This document shows positions 24,101 through 35,634 of a stretch of 64,000 nt of DNA, piece after piece. Source of the stretch: Mactra quadrangularis (Eukaryota; Mollusca; Bivalvia; Venerida; Mactridae); NCBI GenBank assembly GCA_025267735.1, contig CM046298.1, positions 34,967,264 to 35,031,263 of the forward strand, given 5' to 3'. Below the pieces are notes generated by a model. The model did no database searches, had not been told where the DNA came from, and was given only the letters and a program-made list of their open reading frames with translations. The position numbers and the translations under genes are program-made. The number at the start of each line of letters is the position of its first letter. The first letter of the stretch is position 1.

Positions 24101-24650
24101 CTTTGAATGACAAAATATTACTTTCAATAACAGAATTTAATGTACAAATCATTGTTATTGCTCTACTGAATTCATTGATATTTGTTTGGGGTAATCACTG
24201 TCTGGAGCGGAAATATAATGTGTATTGTTACAATAAGCTAGGAGATACTTTACTGTAGTATATAGCATTGGTATAAAACTTATAACTATTGAATGCCTCC
24301 TATACATACTCATATTTTTTGCAACAAATTATGCTTTAAAAGAATAATTGTTTTTGGTGGTTGCACGCAATAATGAATATAAATCTTCACAACAAATAAA
24401 CTTAGATGATTTAGCGAACATTTCACAACAAAATGGTTACATCAATGTAAAAATCATTGTCAAAGATCGCCAAGGTTACCATTGTTATTGTTGTATGTAC
24501 TTTAGTGACATATATAAATCTTATTAAGCGCCTGATCTAATTGATGCTTAATTATGATCTCTATCACATAAATGTTTGACGTATATTGTTATTAACGACA
24601 GTAGCAGAGCAAGACTAGAGTTGGTAGTGACAGTTCAGAGGGTCACAATA
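21180..24650. repeat. Tandem array of a ~0.92-kb unit, four copies
   Basis: Anchors such as the tacacaatttaccaatttgag block recur at about 22171, 23090 and 24015 (period 919-925 bp). A more diverged first copy starts near 21200 and the last copy fades at about 24650. Copies 2-4 are highly similar and copy 1 is older, with a micro-retroposon at 21848. Each unit contains short open frames of 60-107 codons that differ by amino-acid changes and premature ends. I do not consider these protein-coding. The period is long for a satellite and more like a local duplication array. Confidence 0.85.
21848..21901 (-). mobile_element. Micro-retroposon with 9-bp target duplication
   Basis: The uninterrupted site is visible in copy 2 of the ~0.92-kb array, so the insert can be cut out exactly. 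It is 54 bp (ttgtttgtttgggttttacg then gcgcaccaacac and ggtcatatcgcgccg), flanked by the direct repeat aacgaatct at 21839-21847 and 21902-21910. The (AAAC)n tail is on the minus strand. Confidence 0.85.
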
Positions 24651-25615
24651 TAAATAAACAAGAACAGGGAGACAAATCTTAAATAAATAACATGGTCACG
24701 GGGATTGAGAAAAGTATTTTGCCAAAAAAATGTGGGGTAATAAAATATAATTTCTCGTTTATGTATCTCTTCAACAAAAACACAGAAAAAATCATAAATA
24801 AAAGCTTAGAAATGACATTTTTACTCATTCTTGAAATCATGTTTTGAAATCCTCTATAAATTTGATAATCATGTTTTTGCGTGAATTTTGAAATTCAATG
24901 GATCAGAACACCACCTCTGCTTTCTAGGAACGCTATTGCTATCGACATATCGTTGTATTTATTCTTTAAAGAGATCTACCACGACTTAATATTCATTTTG
25001 TTACAAAAACACGAGCTTCACTAAGAGCCAATAAGAATATTGAATTATTGTTTCTTTTTAACTTATGAAATCATCGTTTTTATCATCATCGTCATCATCG
25101 ATTATAGGGTTTTTGTAACTTTTGTTGGTAATCCACTTGTTACATCAAAGAAAGATAAAAACATTAATTTCTCAACAACAAGCACTATATTTTAGCTATT
25201 TTGCCATATATAACTTATAACAAGTTTAACAAACAGCGTAAGAACTAAGAACCAAGCAAATATTGTCTGTATTTATGCAAATTTATAGTCTTTTGGTCTT
25301 AGTTTTCTTTAGGTTTCTAAGCTTTTTATAAATATTTGAACATTTTTACAATAGAAGTATTACGTCAGTGTTTGATCTTGTCTGAAACCATTTAAAGCTG
25401 AATATATTGACGCAAGATAATTGTAAATGTAGAATTCCCCTAATATAAAACTACACGTCTAAGACCACTGACAATTTCTTTGAAAGCTGTTATCTAATTG
25501 TACATTGTATTTCTAATGTTTATGTCAGGTCACCACTTTACACCAAAAGGAGAAAATAAATTGCTTCAATGAAAAGTTTTCATCATTAATATTGCAACAC
25601 TGTTGTTTTATGAAG
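24651..25615. other. AT-rich non-coding stretch
   Basis: There is a short tcatcatcgtcatcatcg simple repeat near 25083-25105. I see no supported exon. Confidence 0.4.
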
Positions 25616-25669
25616 CTCATCAATTCAAAATGATAAACACATTGAAATGAATGAAAATTTCGATTATAA

Positions 25670-25832
25670 AATCATTTATCATGATTTTCATTAATAATTG
25701 TGACTGTGAATTGGCGTATAGGTAACTTCTACTTTTGTAATTATATTCTTCGTCATATAAGCAGTCAACACTAGTTCTACCAATGTCTGCTATGAAGTCG
25801 CTTTCACTTTGATTGATCGCGAATTCGTTGTT
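25670..25832 (-). CDS. Possible exon, unrecognised (weak)
   Basis: On the minus strand the reading MNNEFAINQSESDFIADIG continues through DCLYDEEYNYKSRSYLYANS and then becomes low-complexity. The first part is balanced and polar, unlike random AT-rich ORFs. An ATG exists at 25834-25832, with an in-frame TAA five codons above it. A CAG that could act as acceptor lies just after the SDFIA residues. It might belong with the minus-strand first exon at 28320-28526, about 2.5 kb upstream, but that is a guess. Confidence 0.3.
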
Positions 25833-26143
25833 CATGGGCAAACTCAATTAATTTCACGTGACATAAAAAGTTTTCCTTGTGATGATTTTTTTCGTCAATT
25901 AGTCTAGACATTGTTTGTTTAATGCACTTATGAATTATTTGATCATGATGCAATTCCATTATAAAGATGACATTAAGCGTGGGACTTCATTATTTCTACT
26001 ATACACACTATACATCAACATTGATACATTGATTATCATGGGGGGGGGAACGCTAATGAAATAAATCAACTACTTTTTACTAGCTATGAGTACCCGAAGC
26101 AATTGAAAACTGACTAGTGCTTTTTTCTATTGTGTGCTCTTAG

Positions 26144-26369
26144 TATAACTGTGCGTTTACTTTGTCTTATTGTATCAAATTTATTTCTATTATATATCAT
26201 TCTTTGGTTTAACGACAACACTGAGGAAGCTCAAAACCTTAACATTGCAATGTGGGCATACATTTCTGTACTTATTGTTTTTGACCTAACTTATTTTGAT
26301 TTTAGTGCATTAATATATCTGAAAGATAGAGCTCGAATTTGGAAAGAAGTTAGGCTTAACTCTCAGTAA
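26144..26369 (+). CDS. Terminal coding exon of a membrane protein, two hydrophobic segments
   Basis: A very good acceptor (long pyrimidine tract, then TTAG ending at 26143) precedes an open frame that starts with one carried-over base and ends with TAA at 26367-26369. The 74 or so codons encode two hydrophobic stretches (LLCLIVSNLFLLYIILWF and MWAYISVLIVFDL) separated by a short polar loop with DNTEEAQ. A charged tail, YLKDRARIWKEVR, follows. This looks like the C-terminal end of a multi-pass membrane protein. The family is not recognised and upstream exons on the plus strand were not found. A nearby AATAAA occurs only around 26800, within the MITE that follows. Confidence 0.5.
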
Positions 26370-26748
26370 CTGTTATGTTTTAAAATGATGATTATATTTG
26401 ACCTCTAAAACTAAAACAATATTCTATTATATGATGTTATCTCTCAAAGGAGTCACATGCTATGTTGAAGCTTTCCAGAACAGTAGTTTGTATCTAACAA
26501 ACCCTATGGCACAACGTGGACAATGTGTTAAAGCCCCTCTGAGTGTATAACGTCTATACAATATGAGTATTGAAATGTTATTATGTTATGATATCCATTA
26601 TTAAGATTATCTGGCGTGTCAAACATCCATCATTATTGTCCTTATTTGTCATTTTTGTAATAATCTTGCTGTAAGGATAACTGATCGTACTGTAAGTTCT
26701 ATAAGTCATAAAACAAATAACTTATAAAAATGTAACATTAGTTTTGTA

Positions 26749-27179
26749 TAGAGCTGGGTACCGCCAGGAAATTTATACCACGGTATACCGCGGTTATTTA
26801 ATAAATACCACGGTATATACCATGGTATACCACAGTGTAAGCCTTAACTATATGCAGTAGGACTATTAAATAAAAATACATGTTCAGTTATTAACTTTTG
26901 ATGACACAAAGTCCTTATTTAAGGGTAATTACTATTGCAACTTAATCATCCGTATTTTTAAAAGTTTTTTCTTAAATTTATCGAACATTTCGCCACCCCT
27001 GCTGACATATATAACGTGTACAACCAAAATCACGGGTACTACTAGTTCACGGGTTCTGCTTGCTTACCAGAAAGGAAGTTGAGTTATTCAATACCGGTAT
27101 TTTCGAAAATACCGCGGTATTGTACCGCGAGATAAAAAAACCACGGTTTCCGGTTTACCGGTAATACCGTGCACTTCTA
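26749..27179. mobile_element. hAT-type MITE, 431 bp, with perfect 8-bp target duplication
   Basis: The insert is bounded by the direct repeat gttttgta at 26741-26748 and 27180-27187. Its ends (tagagctgggtacc on the left; the complement of the right end begins tagaagtgcacggt) form an imperfect inverted pair starting TAGA. Inside are many palindromic phrases such as accacggtataccgcgg and taccggtaat. An 8-bp duplication is the mark of hAT transposases. The element has no ORF of its own, so it is non-autonomous. Confidence 0.85.
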
Positions 27180-27187
27180 GTTTTGTA

Positions 27188-27640
27188 ACACAGTGAATGA
27201 CTTTACCATTGACATAATGGTATTGGAAATTCATCTTAGATCGGAGGACTTCGAATAGGTCTAACTTTTTCATATAATCTAAGATAGAATTTGACACTAA
27301 AATCACTTTAGTGATCACTTTTAATTTGGTTAAGTATTGTTTACAAGGATTTCTAGTCTAAAGCTTCAATTCATTTTACTTTTATCTGCATCAGTAACGT
27401 CATTTGAGCCTAAAATTACTGTAATTGCTTTAAACTATATTGTCTTTTGATATGACGTCTGTATGCTAGAGAAAATGTTTTTTATGAAACCAGAAAAATG
27501 CACAATCTCGTTAATTTTATTTTTTTCTGATGCATTAATGTCATCTCTATACCATGGATTAAGATAATACCCAAATTGATGACATGGCTTAAGTTGTTGT
27601 TAGGCTTTGAAAACATTACACTGGATGAAACCCTACTTTT
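27188..27640. other. Non-coding stretch, nothing recognised
   Basis: AT-rich, between the hAT MITE and the exon-like segment at 27650. No exon is supported. Confidence 0.35.
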
Positions 27641-27649
27641 ATAGAAACC

Positions 27650-27768
27650 ATAATAATTTCCCTCGAGGAATAACAATAGACATGAAAAATGAGACAATTA
27701 ATCTCCAAAATGACATGGAAAATGATACAAATTATGATATTGATACTTTAATACTTGAATGGCTGACA
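27650..27768 (+). CDS. Candidate internal exon, unrecognised
   Basis: A pyrimidine-rich acceptor (cctacttttatag, ending at about 27649) and a good donor (ctgacag followed by gtatta at 27769) bound a frame that is open throughout. It reads NHNNFPRGITIDMKNETI, then ends DIDTLILEWLT. The mix of charged and hydrophobic residues is protein-like. No neighbour exon in phase was found. It could pair with the plus-strand exons at 7758 or elsewhere, but not downstream of the stop-ending exon at 26144-26369 in the same transcript. Confidence 0.35.
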
Positions 27769-27854
27769 GGTATTATGATTTTACGCCATGAGCCCATCCT
27801 AAAAATGTCAACTTCAATTGCTTTTGGTGCAATGAGACTGTTCTGAGTTGTTGT

Positions 27855-27915
27855 TTTTTAAACTCTGACAAACAAACAAAAAACAAACAAACACACAAAC
27901 AAACATACAAATAAA
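27855..27915. repeat. (AAAC)n-type microsatellite
   Basis: A run of caaacaaacaaa units with interruptions. It could be the tail of an old retroposon. Confidence 0.6.
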
Positions 27916-28319
27916 TCATCTATCACGTTTTGCGATATTCAAAGGTTTTCTTATATATTGTGATCAGCTTTCAGTTGATGCATTAAGATGAAATCGAAAC
28001 TTCTCTATAATCTTTTATGAAAGCTGATGTTAATCTGTCTGTATTTTAATATTGTTGACAGAATAATTTAATAGGAAATTGACATTACCACAGAGCAGTG
28101 GATAATTTTTGGCCCCAAATACCACAAAATCATTAATATACCATTAAAATAATATTTAACACCTATTTGGAACGAACATAGGACAAAAGTAATTCATAAG
28201 TTTATAATGAACGGATGATAGAACAAATACTAGCTAAACAATTTGCGATTGTGTGCTTTTCGGCTCACTTTCGATGACTCGCGTCGTAAGTTGTCTATTG
28301 CGTAATGAATTATTGATAC

Positions 28320-28526
28320 CTGCATTGGATCCCATGAAAATTTCATATAGTCATTATTTCTCTGTGTTAGTAGACTTCTAGTTGAGAGTCTTTGTGAAGA
28401 AGAGTTAAAGTTAGCAAATACTCGATTATTGACCTCTGTATTACTGCTGCTATCCTCACTATGTGTTGTTATTATATAGTTATTACCATACAATGTTCCA
28501 CTCCCTCGACGTGATACACGATACAT
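28320..28526 (-). CDS. Candidate first coding exon of an unrecognised gene (69 codons)
   Basis: ATG at 28526 is preceded in frame by a stop at 28533-28535. The frame gives 69 codons up to a consensus donor (CAG at 28322-28320 followed by GTATCA), in phase 0. The peptide starts MYRVSRRGSGTLYG and is rich in S, N, R and T. It ends NNDYMKFSWDPMQ. Unspliced, the frame would run on to 28230. No hydrophobic signal is present, so an intracellular protein is likely. The next exon would lie at lower coordinates on the minus strand. The segment at 25670-25832 is one possibility. Confidence 0.45.
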
Positions 28527-28559
28527 AATCTCTTATTGTTACTGAAAATAGAGATGAAA

Positions 28560-30395
28560 ACAAGGTGAGAATCATAAAGAGTTTTGTTACAAAATCTGGT
28601 CTAGTTCCTTGCATAGACCAAAAAGAAACGATGCTTATTTATATATTATGCACTCCGTCCTAAACTAACAGACACCCCATACATACAAACACTTCCACAC
28701 ACCACACCACGCTATACTGAAAGCAGAATAAACACATCGATAAAAACGTAATCTGTCTTTGGAACGCAGTAAAACCAATGTTTAATGGCTAGTAAAAGGA
28801 CTCTGTGAAACTGTCTACCATTTACAAATACAAACCTTATATTTAAGAAAGAAAATGTCTAATCAATGGACAAATAATGTGCCTCTTTTCGTGGTTTATG
28901 AATTGATGGCACAAAAATGTATTACTCGGCTAATTTAAGGGAAATTGGGTTTCCACTTTGGGCTACAAAAGAAGAAAGTAATTATGTATTTATCAACAAG
29001 AACATTAACTATGTTCATAAGAAACTTCAAAACCAACCTAGTTTTTTTTCTTACGCGAATATATTTTAACTGTATTAAAGTTTTTAATGTCGAACAAGAA
29101 CCAGATTCTAGAATAATAAATAAAAGCTATTATTAGGCGCGTCACAATTAATCCCTGTAACATCTCTTCAATAATTAATTATTATTATAAACATTTCATT
29201 ACTTTTCTTTTATTCCGGCAGCACTTTTATCATCATAGTATGATCTTTAATGTCGTCTTTTTTTATCTTAAACAGGTCTTGCGATACGCCATTAGTTGTC
29301 AGAATTGTTTGCTTGTAGCTTATTTATGCATCCATTCCATCAATGAAAGAAAGACATATTGATTTGTTTTGTTTTATCCTAGGTATTGATATGCACGACA
29401 AATGGCATTTTACATTCTGCGTCATTAACCATTTGTATGCACAGTGATATGACATTGTAACCAAAATAAAATTATCATTATCAATATCAATAGGAGCGTC
29501 TGAAAACATATCATGAATTGCAACAGTAAAAAACAGACCTTCTACTAAAATCTAAAAAGCTGAATTTGGTTAGATTAAATTATAAAACTTCACCATAATT
29601 TTGGTCTGTATGGTAATTATAAATTAAAATGTATAAACCAATATAACTTAAACATCTTGTTTCATTTTCAAGATTCATGTATATAGCTTCATATAAAATC
29701 AATGATCACAAGAAAACATGACCCTGGATGCTGATCTTGATAATTTTCTCATATAAAACAAAGATAATGTGACTATATGCCCCGAAGTTAACAATTACGA
29801 CTATAATTTTCATGGTCATTATCATAAACAAACTAGACAGTTGTTAAGAAAACAACAGAACACTGTCCTCGATGTTCAAACAATAACAAATGCCATCCAT
29901 CATTTTGTTAACAATGGAACAACATGAATGTTGTAAATTGTGTAATAGTAAGTACAATAAACTCGATATTAATTGTCATTTTTATACAAGTTTTGTTCAG
30001 TATGTGAGATAATACGCTTCAATTCTTTGACATCGTTTACTTCATTAAAGTGTAAGTATATGTCATAAAATACTTCAGTGTTACGTCTGATAACATGTAT
30101 ATCGTGTTTGATTTATTTGATAATGCTAAAGCTGTAAGCAATTATTGTTTTAAAAACATAATTAAAAGATGAAAAAGTACTAACGCAAACTTAACTGTCA
30201 TTATCACGGTGCGTCGATTAGCATTTGAGAGTTTAAATCAGGAAGCTGTATTCAAGACGCGGGTTAACTGAATTAGTGCTATTCGCAATATGTTTGAGTA
30301 TTTAGTAGCAAATGTTTAAACTTAAAAAATGAAGTAATTGTTATTACTACCGTCTATGGATAATACCTCTCAATATCTTACATATGTTTAGCCCG
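28560..30395. other. Non-coding stretch before the ~9-kb array
   Basis: AT-rich. It may contain the promoter of the minus-strand exon at 28320-28526, but I see no defensible TATA or initiator. No exon is supported. Confidence 0.35.
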
Positions 30396-32499
30396 ATATA
30401 ATGTATTATCACTTTAAATTTCTTACATATATAATGTATTCAGATACAACGTATTATCAACTTGAAATGCTTTCTACGAAGAACAATCTAAAAAGACTAT
30501 TACAAGCGCACGACATCTGGTTTGTGCCAACCTACGGCAATTACCAGTCTGGTAACAAAGATATTCTAACAGCTAAGTCTTTACTGAGAACGTGATCTAT
30601 TGGTGAAACCGATACTAAAAAGTCTACGTTAATACACAACATTCGTGTCTATCAATGGTATAGGAAATAATATAATTAGTGTTAATTCTTTACTAATGAA
30701 ACATTATGTACATTTTGTGATGATCACGAGGACAATATATAACTTTATTGTAGATTGTATCAATGGAGACATTAAAACTTGTAATTACATGATGATGTTG
30801 CTAGGAAACTATTCTGTGACCGATAGTTGTACATTACATTGTGAGTACTTTTTGATGAAAAGATAATCAGTACGATTTAATTAATAATTACTTGATAAAT
30901 ATCTGTCCATAGCGGATAATGACATTTATTCATGTAGCAAAACAGGATGATATTCATTAAAGAGTCACTTATATTTATGTTTGTATAAAAGAACATGACA
31001 TTGTACTGAGAAAGGTTAATCAATTTTGCTTTATCTTAAAAAGCAAATAATATAAAACACTGACGCTTTTAACAGTTCATGACCTAAACAAGTGTCTTCT
31101 ACTATTTGTGATGTAATAGTAGATCCATGTGTCTTTTGCTTTGTTATTATGTCTACTTCTATTTCTTGCTGGCTGTGATACTTAAGAACATATTCCTTTA
31201 TTAAATTCAAATCTAAGATGTTCTACAGACGCATAGTAAAATAAACTAATGGTACCAAAACGTGTAATTGGTCATTTATTTCATTGTTCTTCCATTTCGT
31301 GACAAAAATACTTTAAAAACGGTCAATGACTATCATTAATGGTCTGAAAATTAAACAGACTAATGTTCATATTTGATGATAGCATGTCTTCAAATTACAC
31401 ACAGTTATAGGAATAGAAAATTTGAATTGACGCCAGTTTCTAAAATTTAAAAAAAAAAAAAAATCTTAACATGAAATAATGGAGGAAATTGCCTCTCAAA
31501 ATTCATGGATTATGAAACAAACATGAGTGACGTTTTGGATACCTCTCATGTATCGTAATAACGCTTCATGAATCTATTATTAGAAAGTGATGAACACATA
31601 TCGAACAATGATTTGTAACTCTAACAAAATAAGAGCTAGTATTTCTCAATGGGAAATTTATGCTATAATTCAAGATGATTTCTCAGTGTTATAACAATAT
31701 TATATAATGTATTTGCCTAACGATCTTCAGACATGTTAATTTTTGCATATAAAATATTTTAACGACAAATGAATACCAGAAGGTAACAAATGCTACTTGA
31801 GCAATCTGTTACGATCTATAGAGAGACAATCTATCTGTTAATATTGATAAAATTAAGCGATGAAGGATATACCAAAAGTTGTAAGAAACACAGGAGCTTA
31901 AAATCTTATAAGAAAGAAACAAATATTGTTTTCACTTATAAAACACATATTCAAGTGTGAGTTTTTAATAATATTGTTTTGAGAAAATGGCAAGCTACCG
32001 TCTTTACATATACAATTACTAAACAAATAAGCCAAATGTAACGTCTTTACATAAATTATCATACTAAGTCGAACGTATCGACATTGTCATTCTCTTTTGC
32101 CAAGAACTTATGTAAATCGTCTGTCTTCTGAATTGCGATGTCATACAATTTATTGTATTATTCATTCATATTTGCATTATACCAATTCACTTAAGAGAGA
32201 AGACTCTCAAAGACTCTGCTATGATTGATTACACTATTCTTATATCGTCAAATGTGTCAGAGTCTATGTAAAAAAGTTGACATGGTTGTAAAGCAGTGCA
32301 GACTCAATTAATTCATTAAATTGATTATTTGAATAAAAGGATCTTATCATGAATTGTTGATATTCCACACAGTTTGTAATTAATTAATCAAACTTTGAAC
32401 AAATGGTGACCACTTCATTTTTTAATTTTTCTGTGATATGAAGAAATCTGTATATTACGTAGGGCAATAGTCAGTCACTGACACAAATATGCACAGAGT

Positions 32500-32615
32500 G
32501 AATAGTTTTCAGCTAAATCCAGAAATTTAGCCTTTCCAGGAACGATGGGCGAGAATTTAATAGACTCTATAAAATATGTTTCTACGGCGTTTAACCAAAC
32601 CAAAAAAAGAAATAA
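32500..32615 (+). mobile_element. SINE family 1, 3' half, shared with copy B
   Basis: The tail domain (cctttccaggaacgatggg, continuing to acggcgtttaacc) sits in copy A. The counterpart at about 44775-44890 occupies the same place in copy B, so it was present before the duplication. Copy C lacks about 1.1 kb around this site. Confidence 0.65.
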
Positions 32616-32696
32616 TCAGTGATATTGTCAAAATGTTTCAGTTATCAGAAGGTTGTTTGAAGAGTATATGTAGGGAAGACTATAATTTTATTTGCT

Positions 32697-32756
32697 TTCG
32701 GCGCGATATAACCTTTTTGTGTTGATGCGCAGTTAAACCCAACAAATCAAACAAAC
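32697..32756 (+). mobile_element. Micro-retroposon, plus orientation
   Basis: This is the reverse orientation of the pieces at 15186 and 21848: ggcgcgatataacctttttg, then a gtgttgatgcgc stretch ending in an (AAAC)-like tail. It is not present at the corresponding place in copy B. Confidence 0.6.
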
Positions 32757-33257
32757 ATACATACAGATCTTTTCTTCATCCTATCAGTTAAGGTGAAGAC
32801 GATAATAAACTTCCTGCTTTGTTTTCTGCTTTACATATATGAGCACATCGTCTTGTTAAAGACAAACGTAGAAAATGTATTTTATCTTCTTTGCCTGTCT
32901 TTAGAATGACTAAATAAAAAGATAAAAAGTAAGCCTTCATAACTATGATAAAACTTTACTGTTGTATCGTTTTTTTGTTGAATGCTTAGATATTCTTACA
33001 CAATCAAAACTTTATCGATTCTGAGAAATGTCCCTTATACAATCTGTGAACAATACCAAGTTATACAATTTGGTACAATTTATTCATGCAGACACAATTA
33101 AAACTCATTCGGCAATTTTATTGCTATTTTATGTTATATTTTCTAAAGCTTGACATTTTATCATCCAAATATTAATATTTTATAGAAATCTTAATTCTCT
33201 GGAGAATTTATACGATTGTAATTATAATTTGTACAGACTTAAAGTAGACATTGCAAT

Positions 33258-33776
33258 ATGAATCAATCTAGGACAGAAATAATTGCGTATGAAACTAAAC
33301 AACAGTCGTCTAAATTGACTTTATATAGTTAAATGTTGGTGGGAGCAATAGCAAGTTAGTGGACAATGTAAGAGACCTTAGTATTATCATGACCAGCACT
33401 CTTGACTTTCACATCACATTCAAGGCTATACGTAAGCAGCTGATGCAGAAATCAACTGAGGTCTTAGTTCGTAGACTTGTTCATTCCCACATTGACTTTA
33501 GCAATGGTTTTTTCACCGATATACCAACCTGCAAAATTCAAAAGTCACAACGTGTTTAAAATCGATCTGTTAGAGTTGTTCTGAAAGCGTCAAGTTTTGC
33601 CATTTAAAAAGCCAGTAAAAGCTAGAATCATCTTTAAAGTCCTTGCATTGGTTTTTGTATGTTTGAGGGCACTGCACCAAGGTATTAGAGATTTGTTTGT
33701 TCCCGCCAGATCTAGAGGTTGCTATAGACCTTGTTCTAAAAGTGACAATAACTTATTAACATTATTTATGTTATTC
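33258..33776 (+). pseudogene. LINE reverse transcriptase 3' fragment (part 1)
   Basis: The frame from about 33335 reads VRDLSIIMTSTLDFH, then LVRRLVHSHIDFSNGFF and ends near IQKSQRV. A second frame reads PVKARIIFKVLALVF. These match the usual order at the C-terminal end of Jockey/CR1-type RT ORFs (VRNLG...DS.L..., LV.S.LDY.N..., LHWLPV..RI.FK...). Stop codons and a frameshift near 33560-33600 show decay. The fragment is cut by the LTR element and continues at 39119. Confidence 0.75.
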
Positions 33777-33781
33777 CTATG
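33777..33781. repeat. Target site duplication, left (CTATG)
   Basis: The five bases ctatg lie immediately outside the left LTR. The same five bases lie outside the right LTR at 39114-39118. Confidence 0.9.
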
Positions 33782-35138
33782 TGTCACGGATATCTGAGAA
33801 AATAAACTAATACAGCATAGATACAGATTCCGGACATATGCAGGTTATTTGCCCTGTAGATTAAGGGACTTGTTTGGAAGAAAGACCAAAGTCAATTTAA
33901 CAATTAATTCAAATTTATAATTATATAATAATCATGAAATACACAAAAAAAAATGGTTATAAAAGAAGTAGAATAAAAAACATGCACAATGTCAGCTAAT
34001 AAACAACACTCTTTATGATGAGCAAATGAAATTACAAAACGATTGGTCTATAATCTACTTAATTATTTACTAATGAGTTAAATCACGAATTACTTGATAG
34101 AATGATTTCACATTAAACTGTCACTTTATAATTATTTACTAATGAATTAAGTCACCAATAACTAGATACATGATTTCACATCAAAATGTCACTTTATAGT
34201 TCCAACTTTTATCTTCTGAGGCTTTTCGACGTGGATGTTTTCTTTTACCTCAACCTTCAATTCCCCGCTCTCCAAGCTACCTAAAATCAAACCAACAACC
34301 TCCAAATAATATCTCTGACAAAGAACAAACCTCCGACTCATCATTACAATACATATTCGCTGAACAAAGAGTAAAGCATAAAAGAATACTCAATTTGTAT
34401 TTGATAAGAGAATCATATAAACGAACAAATAATGAAAGAACGCATAATTGGTGCACATAAACGATTAAGGAATACAGTACTCTCATTAAACATTAAAATA
34501 CAATGTTCGTCAAATATTGTAACATCATTAAAATGACAAAAATATTAACTAACGGTTATCCTAATATAAGATCCGTTAAACAGAGTGCATTTAATTGAAG
34601 GAAAATGTAACAAAAATTAACTAAGATCCAAATACATAAAAAAAACTGACGGCTCTCAAATTATATTATGGACAGGTAAAAGTAGTAACACTTACGTTGC
34701 CAAATACACAATATCCTTTTCAAATATATCTAAAATTCTCCCAATTTCACACTCGACCGACACTCTACTAACTAACGTTCTGTTCTGCCTGATGGTGGAT
34801 TGCAGAATGAATGCCTACTCACGGACCCTCCTTTGCAAGAACTTTTCACACCACAAAGGACGCCTGGACTAAGATCTTTTATCTAAAGGGTCAATTGTTT
34901 TGGATATAAATCATTAAAGTGACTGGCATCCAAGATGTAAAATTAATAGTAAATGGTATTGTGGGACTACTAATGAAAACATAAAAATGAAAATTAAGAC
35001 AGCAACGGTTTGTTTCTGGGCTGGTATTCATGCCAGATTTATTTTTACAGGTGATCCTGGTGCTGGTTTCTCGACAGAATAATGAGAGTATCCCACAATT
35101 TATCTATAAATTATTAAGACGTTGGCAGTTTTGTGACA
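33782..35138 (-). repeat. 3' LTR (left copy), 1357 bp
   Basis: Same sequence and length as the right copy. The 69-codon minus ORF in both LTRs is a by-product of the repeat. The termini are 6-base inverted repeats TGTCAC/GTGACA. Confidence 0.93.
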
Positions 35139-35140
35139 AA

Positions 35141-35156
35141 TATCCCCCTTACCAAG
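35141..35156 (-). other. Candidate polypurine tract
   Basis: On the minus strand the run ggtaagggggatatt ends next to the 3' LTR, where the primer for plus-strand DNA synthesis is expected. The purine run is short and broken by a T. Confidence 0.55.
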
Positions 35157-35249
35157 ATGAAAATTATAATTTTCAATCATAATAAGAACAAAACGAAAGA
35201 AAGTCAAACCCAAACTAAGCTAATACAATCTTAAACAAAACTACATAAG

Positions 35250-35548
35250 TACATGATCAAAACTACATCACTTTTACAACGACTACATCAAATACATAAG
35301 TACACTACATCACTAATATGACAACTACACCAAATGCATAAGTACACATCAAAACTATGTCACCACTATGCCAACAACATCAAATACATAAGTACACAAC
35401 CCAAACTACATCACTAATATGACAACAACATCAAATTCGCTAGTACACAACCAAAACTACATCACTAATATGACAACTACACCAGCTACATTAAATACAT
35501 AAGTAAACGATCAAAACTACGTCACTAATGTGACAACTACATCTCCTT
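35250..35548. repeat. ~50-bp degenerate tandem repeat inside the LTR element
   Basis: About six units of the form actacatcactaatatgac, then acaactacaccaaatac and ataagtacac, follow each other every 43-59 bp. The field lies between the Gag-protease stop and the 3' LTR, where the pol region would be in a complete element. Confidence 0.8.
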
Positions 35549-35634
35549 AATACAAATTACATTGGACTATAAACTATATACAACAAGGCACAAATCACTA
35601 TTTCCCGAAATGCTCATACTTACAACGAATTCTT

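Noticed and set aside
22168..24258. 81-codon ORF repeated in the ~0.92-kb array
   Set aside because: Copies differ by amino-acid changes and an early end. There is no start context or splice evidence, and the oldest copy is broken. Treated as array by-product.
26130..26143. Translation start for the membrane exon at the first codon of the open frame
   Set aside because: That stretch is the pyrimidine tract and AG of a splice acceptor. The exon is more likely to begin at 26144.
34277..34486. 69-codon ORF in both LTRs
   Set aside because: Identical only because the LTRs are identical. Hydrophobic and cysteine-bearing by chance, with no domain.
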